Assembly: GCA_020638955.1 (NCBI GenBank)
Contig: JACKHO010000006.1
Location: forward strand, 310,001-374,000
From: Planctomycetaceae bacterium
GTDB taxonomy: Bacteria > Planctomycetota > Planctomycetia > Planctomycetales > Planctomycetaceae
DNA length: 64,000 nucleotides
Reading direction: 5' to 3'
Positions 8,334-16,096 of the stretch are shown here, piece by piece; positions within the stretch are counted from its first letter, which is position 1, and every line of letters begins with the position of its first letter. The notes below the pieces were generated by a model that saw nothing but the letters and a program-made list of their open reading frames with translations, searched no databases and was not told where the DNA came from. A program made the translations under genes and the position numbers.

Positions 8334-9758
8334 CTACTCACTTGACGTTAATTCTCCGGCCAAGTTGCCCAGGTATTCTTCCAGGTTGGTGTAGCCGTCC
8401 TGGTTGCGGTCGAGGTTCCCGTCGGCGGGATTGGTGGGGTCGAGGCCGTGGGCGAGTTCCCAGTCGTTGGGCATGCCATCGCGGTCGGTATCCCAGTTCG
8501 CGGGGCGATGCACAACAGGGTAATCATCCCAGCCGCCGACATCGTCTTGTGAGTCGGGCAATCCCGGTATGCCGGTTTTACTCCCTTTGAACTGGCAGGT
8601 TCCCGTTTTGACTTCCTCAAGGACGCGGCGGTCATGTTCGTCTAAAGCCGGAACATTGCAGCCGACGTTGGGTAGAACATCTGCGAAGGCTGCGGCGGCG
8701 GTTTGTGTTTGAACGTGCGGATCAAAGAACGGTTCGGTACTGATGTAATCTTCCAGCGGCGTGTCGGGCCAGGGGTGAAATCCGGCGAGCGGGTCATTGG
8801 AATTCGTATGCCCCTGCACGACGTTGCCGGAAATGTAGTAACGCTGCGGTCCGTACAGGTGAACCCATTCCAGTTCCGGACGAATGGCGTGGAGCTTTCG
8901 GGTCGCCGGCCCGGGCAAGTAGTAATTGTTGACGAACTGTACACGCTCGGCGCCGCCGTCGGTCGTCCGGTCTTTCCAGTTGAAGACAACATTGTTGCGG
9001 ATGTCGAGCCAGCCGGTGTGGCGTTTGTTGCGGTCGAGTCCACCCGCCATGCTCCAGTTGCGTCCCGCACAATGGGCGAGCAAGTTGTGATGAAAACTTC
9101 CCACCATCCCACCAATACTCGCCGCGTAACCATGCTCTGTCCCCTCAGGATACTTGCGGTGCCCGGCGGCATTGAGGGCTTCGGAAATGAGCGTTCGCTG
9201 CAGGGTGATGTTCTTCGCACCGCGGGAACTGAACGCTTCGTCAATTGTCCAACTGATGGAGCAGTGGTCGAAAATGCAGTTGTCGGAGTAGGCCATTCCC
9301 ATGCCATCGAGTGTTTTCCCAGAAATGCTCCCCGGCCGTACGCGTACGTACCGAATGATGACATCCTGCGCGGCGTAGAGACCGAAGTTGTACTTCCGCA
9401 GGCAAATCCCATTGCCCGGTGCTGTTTGCCCGGCCACGGTGAGGAAAGGATTTCGCACAACCAGCGGCGTCTCCAGCGTAATGAGTCCCGAAACATCGAA
9501 CACGACGGTACGTGGACCCTCTGCTTCGACGGCTGCTCGCAAGCTACCGGGACCGCTGTCGTCCAGGTTGGTGACGTGTATGACGCGTCCTCCTCGACCA
9601 CCAACAGCAAACCGCCCATATCCTTCCGCTGTTGCGAATGCGAGTTGACTTCGATTCGGCTCTGAAGGGTCATCTGCTGCATGCAATTCGCCGCAGGATG
9701 CGAAGAGAATCAGCATGAGCCAGTGGCATTGAAGCAGTTTGTGCAGCGAGGAGTTCAT
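8334..9758 (-). CDS. Secreted pectate-lyase-like polysaccharide lyase
   Basis: 474 aa from ATG 9758. The signal peptide is MNSSLHKLLQCHWLMLILFASCGELHA. After it, GRGGRVIHVTNLDDSGPGSLRAAVE is the start of a right-handed beta-helix of the pectate lyase superfamily (PL1-like), followed by repeated short strands (VIIRYVRVRPG, DNCIFDHCSISWTIDEAFS, SFHHNLLAHCAGRNW). The C-terminus (about 425-474) carries DTDRDGMPNDWELAHGLDP and DRNQDGYTNLEEYLG, a calcium-binding thrombospondin-3/dockerin-like tail common in planctomycete enzymes. The expected reaction is beta-elimination of an acidic polysaccharide outside the cytoplasm; the exact substrate is unknown. The frame stays open into the neighbouring IS element, but the start chosen here precedes the signal peptide. 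Confidence 0.85.
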   Translation of the reverse strand: MNSSLHKLLQCHWLMLILFASCGELHAADDPSEPNRSQLAFATAEGYGRFAVGGRGGRVIHVTNLDDSGPGSLRAAVEAEGPRTVVFDVSGLITLETPLVVRNPFLTVAGQTAPGNGICLRKYNFGLYAAQDVIIRYVRVRPGSISGKTLDGMGMAYSDNCIFDHCSISWTIDEAFSSRGAKNITLQRTLISEALNAAGHRKYPEGTEHGYAASIGGMVGSFHHNLLAHCAGRNWSMAGGLDRNKRHTGWLDIRNNVVFNWKDRTTDGGAERVQFVNNYYLPGPATRKLHAIRPELEWVHLYGPQRYYISGNVVQGHTNSNDPLAGFHPWPDTPLEDYISTEPFFDPHVQTQTAAAAFADVLPNVGCNVPALDEHDRRVLEEVKTGTCQFKGSKTGIPGLPDSQDDVGGWDDYPVVHRPANWDTDRDGMPNDWELAHGLDPTNPADGNLDRNQDGYTNLEEYLGNLAGELTSSE

Positions 9759-9827
9759 CCCGGCACAGTAGATTGACTGCGTCCTCGTCGGCAAGTCTCG
9801 GAGGGCAGCGTGTGATACTGGGGCACA

Positions 9828-9866
9828 TCTCTTCTCCCCACTCTGGGGGAGAAGATGGCCGATAGG
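9828..9866. repeat. Palindromic repeat, left half of IS target
   Basis: CTTCTCCCC-actct-GGGGGAGAAG followed by GGCCGATAGG. Joined across the IS4 insertion to 11156-11167 it rebuilds a GGCC-GATA-GGCC palindrome and a GATGAGGGGG tail, resembling dispersed intergenic repeats common in bacteria. Confidence 0.55.
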
Positions 9867-11145
9867 CAATACTGTTCGGCTCAGGATTTGCGTGGTGGGT
9901 CGCGGGGTGAGGGGAGATTTAGGTGTTGGTGGAGTTCTTCCAGGGTGGCCCAGCCGCTGAAGTAGTGGCAGAGCATTTCCCAAGTCCGTTTGCTGGGCTT
10001 GCTGCCGGTCCACAGGCTAATCAGCAGGGATGCGATGACGGCGGCGTACACCTGCAGCGTCACGCCCGATTCGCAGTGACTCAGCAGGTGTCGGCAACCC
10101 AGCACGCATTTCAGCCAGCGGAAGAACAGTTCGATTTGCCAGCGATAACGGTACGCAACCGCAATGAGTTCCGCTGGCAAATCGCGGGCATTGGTCGCCA
10201 GAATCCAAACCTGGTCTGGTTCGGTGCCCCGGATTTCGACAATCCGCAATGGTTCCTCCAGTAGCCGGTTGTGCTTTTCCGTGCCCAGTCGCCGCACCAG
10301 CAAATCGCGAACGACACCCGCCTGAGAATCTGCGTCAGAGAGTGGCTGTTCTGCCTGGACTTCGAAGGTGGTGTTCTCCTGCACCCGGATGAGAAACCGC
10401 ACGTTCTGTGCATCAAATTCGCGAAACATGGCGTTGTTCGCGTAGCCCCGATCGGCCACATAGAACCCGCCGGGCTGAACCATGTTCCGCAATTGTTCGC
10501 GTTCTGCACCGTTGCCATGCGTCACCGCCACTTCGAGCGGTGCCTGCTCGAACACGCCAAACGCCACGTGCATTTTGATGGCTCGATGTTCGGCATCTTG
10601 CCAGAGTGCCCAGGCCATGCGGGGCAACGCCTTGAGCAGGCTGCTATCGACTGCCGTTAGTCCCGCCAGTGCGGCCTGTTGGGCGGGAGGCATAGCTGAG
10701 GGTGATGTCCGGGCTTGAGCTGCCAGTTGTGCAATAATCGGTTCAAGCACCGCCGGATCAAACACGCGTGCCGCCTCACTGAGCGATCCCAGCGATGTCG
10801 GTTTGACGCCACACAGCTTCTGGACTTTTTCGAGCGTGGTGAACTTCTGCAGCCCACGCAAACTGGTGACCGTCGGATTAAAGAAATAGAGCAGCAACAG
10901 TGCGATATACTGATCGCAGAACAACTGTCGATTTCCTGCCTTGTCACGCGCCGTCGCCTGTCCACGCAGCCCTGCCAACAGGTCGTCAATCAGTTGGAAA
11001 TACTTCAGTCCCTGCAATTTCGTGGTCTTCTCGACACCCTTCCGACTCTTCCGTCCCATCGCCTGCCTCCATGAGCTTGAAACCTCAGAAGCAGAAGGTA
11101 TATCCCATCAATCACCTGGCGCAAAAAACGTGCCGAACAGTATTG
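9867..11145 (-). mobile_element. Complete IS4-family insertion sequence (1279 bp)
   Basis: Bounded by 14-bp perfect terminal inverted repeats, CAATACTGTTCGGC at 9867-9880 and GCCGAACAGTATTG at 11132-11145, with weaker symmetry inward (shared TTTGCG). It is flanked by a perfect 10-bp direct repeat, GGCCGATAGG, at 9857-9866 and 11146-11155; 10-12 bp duplications are usual for parts of the IS4 family. One transposase fills the element, and its stop codon begins one base inside the left repeat. Intact ends and gene suggest a recent and possibly active copy. Confidence 0.93.
9881..11059 (-). CDS. IS4-family DDE transposase
   Basis: 392 aa, full length. It catalyses cut-and-paste movement of the element that contains it. 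Seen: LTAVDSSLL with Asp138, GGFYVADRGY with Asp203, and YRYRWQIELFFRWLK with Glu310 inside the IS4 signature Y-(2)-R-(3)-E-(6)-K. These three form the DDE triad. The N-terminal 100 residues (LRGLQKFTTLEKVQKL) match the helical DNA-binding region of the group. No frameshift or stop interrupts it. Confidence 0.95.
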   Translation of the reverse strand: MGRKSRKGVEKTTKLQGLKYFQLIDDLLAGLRGQATARDKAGNRQLFCDQYIALLLLYFFNPTVTSLRGLQKFTTLEKVQKLCGVKPTSLGSLSEAARVFDPAVLEPIIAQLAAQARTSPSAMPPAQQAALAGLTAVDSSLLKALPRMAWALWQDAEHRAIKMHVAFGVFEQAPLEVAVTHGNGAEREQLRNMVQPGGFYVADRGYANNAMFREFDAQNVRFLIRVQENTTFEVQAEQPLSDADSQAGVVRDLLVRRLGTEKHNRLLEEPLRIVEIRGTEPDQVWILATNARDLPAELIAVAYRYRWQIELFFRWLKCVLGCRHLLSHCESGVTLQVYAAVIASLLISLWTGSKPSKRTWEMLCHYFSGWATLEELHQHLNLPSPRDPPRKS

Positions 11146-11218
11146 GGCCGATAGGCCAGATGAGGGGGCGAACGTTGCCGACGCGTCAATGCTATGAAAT
11201 CTGTCCCCCTCACCCCGG

Positions 11219-11276
11219 CCCTCTCCCCCACAATGAATTCCATGAGGCAATGCAACGTCCGTCGTGGGGGAGAGGG
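11219..11276. repeat. Inverted repeat CCCTCTCCCCCAC / GTGGGGGAGAGGG
   Basis: 13-bp perfect arms at 11219-11231 and 11264-11276, preceded by CCCCTCACCCCGG. It is the same flavour of dispersed repeat as the IS4 target just upstream, and lies in the leader region of the following sulfatase. Confidence 0.6.
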
Positions 11277-11417
11277 GGAGTTTGGAATTGACCACAATTT
11301 GGCAGATGCTCTCCGGTAACGAAATCGCCGCGTTGGGTTTTCGATTGCAGGTCGACGCACTACAACGTGGAGACATCCATTCTCACTGAAACAAATTCTC
11401 AGCAAAGGTTCGCCTCC

Positions 11418-12980
11418 ATGCTGCCACGCAGTCTTGTCCGCATCGCACAACGCTTTCTGCCTGCCATTCTCCTGTTCACGCTCGTGTCCGCTGCGTCAGC
11501 GGCCGAGCGGCCCAACATCATTGTGATTATGGCCGACGACTTGGGATACGGGGACGTTTCGTGTTACGGCGCGGCAATGGTGCAGACGCCGAACATTGAC
11601 AAACTGGCGGCGGAGGGTCTGAAGTTCACCAGCGGATACTGTTCCGCTTCCACCTGTACTCCCACGCGGTATTCGCTGCTGACTGGGACGTATGCATTTC
11701 GCCGCAAGGGGACGGGAATCGCACCGCCGAGTGCGCCGGCCATCATTCAGCCCGGAACGGAAACGCTGCCTGGAATTCTGCAACGTGCCGGGTACAAGAC
11801 AGCGGTCATTGGTAAGTGGCACCTCGGACTCGGCGGCCCCGATGGACCGGACTGGAATGGTGAACTCAAACCCGGACCGCTCGAAATTGGGTTCGATACC
11901 TGTTACCTCCTGCCGACGACAAACGACCGCGTGCCGCAGGTGTACGTGCATGATCATCGCGTCCCGAATTTGGACCCGAATGATCCTTTATGGGTGGGAG
12001 ACAAAAAGCCCTCTCCCGATCATCCTACCGGCCTGACGCACCGCGACTCGCTGAAAATGGACTGGTCACATGGACACAATTCGACCATTCACAACGGCAT
12101 TTCCCGCATTGGTTTCTACACCGGCGGTCATGCGGCGCGGTTCCGTGACGAAGACCTGGGCGACACATGGGTGCGTGAGTCGCGTAAGTTTATTGCCGAG
12201 AACAAGGAGCAGCCTTTCTTCCTGTTCTTTGCGTCGCACGACATTCACGTGCCCCGTATGCCACACGAACGGTTCCAGGGAAAGACCAAACTCGGCTTCC
12301 GAGGTGATGCTATTGTCGAGCTCGACTGGTGTGTCGGCGAACTGATGAAGTCGTTGGAGGAACATGGGCTGACGAAAAACACGCTCGTCGTCTTCTGCTC
12401 CGACAACGGACCTGTGCTGGATGATGGTTACAAAGACGGCGCAGTGGAAAAGAACGGCAAACACCGCGCCGCCGGCCCTTACTCTGGTGGCAAGTACAGT
12501 GTCTACGAAGGTGGTACGCGGACACCGTTCATTACGCGTTGGCCAGGTCGGATTCAGCCGGGGGTGAGTGAAGAAGTCGTCTGCACCATCGACCTCGCTG
12601 CGAGCATGGCCGAGTTGACCGAGCAAACCATTGCAGAGGATGGCTGCCTCGACAGTCTGAACGTTCTGAGTGCGTTACTCGGTGAGTCAGGTGGCAAGGG
12701 CCGTGATCATCTTGTCCTGCAGGACAACGGCAGCAGTGGGACGTTTGGTCTCCGAGCGGGCGACTGGAAGTTGCTGCGGCATGAAAAGAAGTCAGCACGC
12801 AATGTGAAGGTGGAACAGGAACTCGCCAATACGCCGGTACCGGTTTATCAGCTCTTTAATCTGGTGGATGATCCTGCCGAGAAACGGAATGTCATCAAGG
12901 AGAATCCTGAGATCGCGAAGAAGTTCCAGGATCAACTGCAGTCGCTGATCGACGCTGGACGAAGCCGCTCTGGTCGGTGA
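11418..12980 (+). CDS. Secreted sulfatase (arylsulfatase type, CTPTR)
   Basis: 520 aa from ATG 11418, which begins a typical signal peptide (cleavage near SAASA, about 28). A GTG at 11367 would add 17 polar residues before it. It hydrolyses sulfate esters in the periplasm or outside. Seen: metal-binding MADDLGYGD (about 38-46); the sulfatase signature C-T-P-T-R with Cys80, the residue converted to formylglycine by the maturation enzyme; GKWHLGLGG; and a C-terminal SDNGPVL motif. Length and motif order fit family S1. Its substrate is probably a sulfated glycan, inferred from the general planctomycete lifestyle. No formylglycine-generating enzyme is encoded nearby. Confidence 0.93.
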   Translation: MLPRSLVRIAQRFLPAILLFTLVSAASAAERPNIIVIMADDLGYGDVSCYGAAMVQTPNIDKLAAEGLKFTSGYCSASTCTPTRYSLLTGTYAFRRKGTGIAPPSAPAIIQPGTETLPGILQRAGYKTAVIGKWHLGLGGPDGPDWNGELKPGPLEIGFDTCYLLPTTNDRVPQVYVHDHRVPNLDPNDPLWVGDKKPSPDHPTGLTHRDSLKMDWSHGHNSTIHNGISRIGFYTGGHAARFRDEDLGDTWVRESRKFIAENKEQPFFLFFASHDIHVPRMPHERFQGKTKLGFRGDAIVELDWCVGELMKSLEEHGLTKNTLVVFCSDNGPVLDDGYKDGAVEKNGKHRAAGPYSGGKYSVYEGGTRTPFITRWPGRIQPGVSEEVVCTIDLAASMAELTEQTIAEDGCLDSLNVLSALLGESGGKGRDHLVLQDNGSSGTFGLRAGDWKLLRHEKKSARNVKVEQELANTPVPVYQLFNLVDDPAEKRNVIKENPEIAKKFQDQLQSLIDAGRSRSGR

Positions 12981-13014
12981 ACAGCTCGGGCTGTCGTACT
13001 ACGGTCGCAGAAGG

Positions 13015-13100
13015 AGGAACCGCGAATAGAACGAATCAAGCGAATGAAGTGATGTTGCTCCCCTTTCTTATTCGCTTAATTCGCCAGATTCGCGGTTCTT
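13015..13100. repeat. Large imperfect dyad of GCGAAT-type repeats
   Basis: The left arm around 13015-13048 (GGAACCGCGAAT...AAGCGAATGAA) is complementary, with a few mismatches, to the right arm 13069-13100 (TTATTCGCTTAA...TTCGCGGTTCTT). The arms are about 32 bp and the spacer about 20 bp. It probably terminates the sulfatase transcript and belongs to a dispersed hyphenated-palindrome class. Confidence 0.6.
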
Positions 13101-13254
13101 CACCGAGTTACGAGTTTCTGAATTCCCTCGCACGGAATACAGGTTCTCATTCCTGTGAATTGCGGGACTCGTCGGAGCTTCGGTCTAAGATTGAGTGTCC
13201 ATGTATTCGCATCGGCCTACTCTCATTCAGTTCAATTCGCCGAGGAATCTCCTC

Positions 13255-14328
13255 ATGTCTGACTTCAAGGTGACACCGCTCGATAAGGACACCGACTTCG
13301 ACAACCTGCCGTTCTGGGATGTCGTCATTATTGGAGCCGGGCCAGCCGGGCTGGCGGCCGGGTTGACCACCGCCCACCGTGGACTGACGACGCTCGTCAT
13401 TGAGGCGAAAGGCGAACCGGGTGGGCAGCCGCAGTTTCTGTATGCTGAGAAGAAAATCATCGACATACCCGGCTTCCCTGACGGCATTACGGGTGAAGAA
13501 CTTTCCGAACGGACGTTTCGTCAGGCCCGTGAAGCACTCGTTCAATTCCGGTTTCAGGAAGAACTGACGGATATCGAAGAAACCATCGAAACGGGAAAGG
13601 ATGAGCCGCTCAAGCGTGTTGTGACGACGAAGGGGAGCTATCTGTGCCGGAAGGTGATTCTCGCGTGCGGACTGCTGCACTATCCCCGCAAGCTGCCAGT
13701 GCTGGATGCTCTGGAAGCGAAACAAGTCCATTACAAGGTTCCCCGGGTCAACGACTACGACGGGGAGAACGTAGTGGTCGTCGGTGGCGGTGACTCCGCC
13801 CTCGATGCGGCCGTCATGGCGTTGCAGCGTGGTGCACAGGTCCAGGTGTTTGTGCGCAAGGAGCATCCCGCCGGCAAGGCCAAGTCGGTGGAACGCATTC
13901 AGGAACTGGGTGGGGAAATTCTGGGGAAGACGGAAATCGAATCAGCGCAGCTCGTCGTCGGTAGAATCGTCCTGCAGACGAATTCGGGGCGGGAAATTGT
14001 GACTGATCATGTCATTGTGCAAATTGGTTTCCTGTCGGCAAAGGAAACGTTTCAGCGGCTGAATGTCGCACTGAGCGATGACGGCAGTATTTCGATTGAT
14101 CCTTACTATGAAACCAGTCGAAAGGGGATTTTTGCGGTGGGCGACGTGCATGGCGACATCAAGCTCATTGTGGTGGCGTGGGCGGAAGGAATTCAGGCGG
14201 CCATTTATGCGTTCAAGGAAATCACCAGCCCGTACTGGTTGAATGAACGCCGCCTGCACGACCATAAGCTTGCACTGATTGGTGAGAAGGTGAGCCGTGC
14301 TGCTGCAGAAGTTCACAGACCGAACTGA
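13255..14328 (+). CDS. Thioredoxin-reductase-like FAD/NAD(P) oxidoreductase lacking the CxxC pair (ferredoxin-NADP reductase type)
   Basis: 357 aa from ATG 13255. Two Rossmann dinucleotide folds are seen: GAGPAG (27-32) for FAD and GGGDSALD (177-184) for NAD(P)H. GIFAVGDVHGD (about 303-313) is the C-terminal FAD-binding ATG/GD motif. The redox CxxC of thioredoxin reductase, expected just before the second Rossmann fold, is absent (VHYKVPRVNDYDG instead). This pattern fits TrxR-like ferredoxin/flavodoxin-NADP reductases or other electron-transfer flavoenzymes. It is cytoplasmic and soluble. A GTG/ATG extension to 13195 is less likely because the conserved domain starts after 13255. Confidence 0.8.
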   Translation: MSDFKVTPLDKDTDFDNLPFWDVVIIGAGPAGLAAGLTTAHRGLTTLVIEAKGEPGGQPQFLYAEKKIIDIPGFPDGITGEELSERTFRQAREALVQFRFQEELTDIEETIETGKDEPLKRVVTTKGSYLCRKVILACGLLHYPRKLPVLDALEAKQVHYKVPRVNDYDGENVVVVGGGDSALDAAVMALQRGAQVQVFVRKEHPAGKAKSVERIQELGGEILGKTEIESAQLVVGRIVLQTNSGREIVTDHVIVQIGFLSAKETFQRLNVALSDDGSISIDPYYETSRKGIFAVGDVHGDIKLIVVAWAEGIQAAIYAFKEITSPYWLNERRLHDHKLALIGEKVSRAAAEVHRPN

Positions 14329-14438
14329 CAATTGAACTCGTTTCCGAGTCAAGCAAAATCGGAATCCCCTTCGACGACGTCGTATGTCGGTGGTTATACT
14401 CTGTTCAGAAAGAATCAAATTCTCTGGCCGGAAACATC

Positions 14439-15998
14439 ATGGATACGATTGACCTGAAGGACCACGAGTGGAAAACCGTTGTCCGCAGAATAACCATCGA
14501 CGATTTCGACGCGCTGGTTGAAATGCAGAAACTTTGCTTTCCCGGCATGCAGCCGTGGCAGCGGGATCAAATCGAAAGTCAAATTCAGACATTTCCTGAC
14601 GGGCAAATTTGCGTGGAAATCGATGGCAAACTGGCCGCGTCTTCCAGCAGTCTCATCCTTGAATACGACGAAAACCTGGCCTGGCACGACTGGAAGAAAG
14701 TCGCCGATAACGGCTACATCAGGAACCACAACCGCAAAGGGGATACGCTTTACGGGATTGAAATCATGGTGCATCCCGAATTTCGCGGGATGAAACTGTC
14801 GCGTCGTCTCTATGACGCCCGCAAAGAATTGTGTCGCGAACGGAATCTGGCTCGGATTATCATCGCAGGACGCATTCCCGGTTACAGCGTTCACGCCGAG
14901 ACGATGACCGCTCGGGAGTATGCCGACGATGTCCTCGACAAGACGTTGTACGACCCGGTCCTCACGGCACAACTCGCAAACGGATTCGCCCTACAGGGAC
15001 TCATCCCGGATTATTTCCCCAGCGACACGGCCAGCTGCGGTTATGCGTCGTTCCTGGAGTGGCGGAACCTTGATTATCGTAAGGGGGCGAAGCGACGTTA
15101 CGGGCACACGACCGAACCAATCAGGCTGGCGGTCGTGCAATACCTCTTGCGGACCATTGAAGACTTCGACGACTTTGCCCGGCAGAGTGAGTTTTTCATC
15201 GACACCGCCAGTGAGTACAAAAGCGATTTTGTGCTCTTCCCCGAACTGCATACTACGCAGTTGCTCTCGTTCCTTCCCGATCTTCGCCCCGGCGAAGCGG
15301 CCCGCCGACTGGCGGAATTCACGGCGCAGTACCTCGATTTGTACACCGAACTCGCCGTGAAATATGACGTCAACGTCATTGGCGGCTCGCAGTTCGTTCT
15401 CGAAGATGGGTACTTGTACAACGTTTCGTACCTCTTCCGACGCGATGGCACGCTCGAACGGCAGGAGAAAATCCACATTACGCCGAGCGAGCGAAAATGG
15501 TGGGGCGTGACGCCCGGGCGCCGTGTGAATGTCTTCGACACCGACTGCGGCATTGTTTCCATTCTCATTTGCTACGACATCGAATTCCCAGAACTTGTCC
15601 GGATTGCCGCCCAGAAAGGGGCGGGCATCATTTTCGTTCCGTTCAATACCGACACCCGTGCGGGATACTTACGGGTGCGACACTGTGCACTGGCCCGTTG
15701 CGTCGAGAACCACGTTTATGTGGCCGTCGCAGGCTGCACGGGCAACCTGCCATTCGTCGAGAACAGCGACATCCATTACGCCCAGTCGGCCATTTTCACC
15801 CCTGCTGATGCAGAGTTCGCCCGTGACGCCATTGCTGCCGAGTGCAATGCGAACATCGAAACGATGATTATCCACGACGTCGACATCGAACAACTTCGCC
15901 GTCACAAGGAGGGGGGCAGCGTCCAAAACTGGAACGACCGCCGTCGCGATCTCTACAAGGTCGTCTATCTGGAAGATGGCGAGACACACGAGGTGTAG
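14439..15998 (+). CDS. Bifunctional GNAT acetyltransferase / carbon-nitrogen hydrolase
   Basis: 519 aa. Residues about 14-215 are a GNAT N-acyltransferase domain (motif A region IEIMVHPEFRGMKLSRRLYD). Residues about 228-500 are a nitrilase-superfamily amidase with the Glu-Lys-Cys triad: Glu269 in VLFPEL, Lys344 in QEKIHITPS and Cys378 in LICYDIEFPEL. The nitrilase half hydrolyses non-peptide C-N bonds (amides or nitriles); the GNAT half transfers an acyl group from acyl-CoA. The fusion is known as a family in bacteria, but its physiological substrate is not established to my knowledge. It is cytoplasmic and monocistronic, 110 bp after the flavoenzyme. Confidence 0.88.
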   Translation: MDTIDLKDHEWKTVVRRITIDDFDALVEMQKLCFPGMQPWQRDQIESQIQTFPDGQICVEIDGKLAASSSSLILEYDENLAWHDWKKVADNGYIRNHNRKGDTLYGIEIMVHPEFRGMKLSRRLYDARKELCRERNLARIIIAGRIPGYSVHAETMTAREYADDVLDKTLYDPVLTAQLANGFALQGLIPDYFPSDTASCGYASFLEWRNLDYRKGAKRRYGHTTEPIRLAVVQYLLRTIEDFDDFARQSEFFIDTASEYKSDFVLFPELHTTQLLSFLPDLRPGEAARRLAEFTAQYLDLYTELAVKYDVNVIGGSQFVLEDGYLYNVSYLFRRDGTLERQEKIHITPSERKWWGVTPGRRVNVFDTDCGIVSILICYDIEFPELVRIAAQKGAGIIFVPFNTDTRAGYLRVRHCALARCVENHVYVAVAGCTGNLPFVENSDIHYAQSAIFTPADAEFARDAIAAECNANIETMIIHDVDIEQLRRHKEGGSVQNWNDRRRDLYKVVYLEDGETHEV

Positions 15999-16096
15999 CC
16001 ACTGAATCGCCTCGGATCTCGCAACACGGGCTGACATCAACCAGCATTGATGCTACGCTTTTCGTGACGAATGTTGTGTCACGAGACTGAGTAGCC

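Noticed and set aside
9759..10013. An N-terminal extension of the polysaccharide lyase into the IS4 element
   Set aside because: The frame is open but runs through the IS end. The signal peptide at ATG 9758 is the natural start.
11367..11417. GTG 11367 as start of the first sulfatase
   Set aside because: It would place 17 polar residues before the signal peptide; ATG 11418 is more consistent with export.
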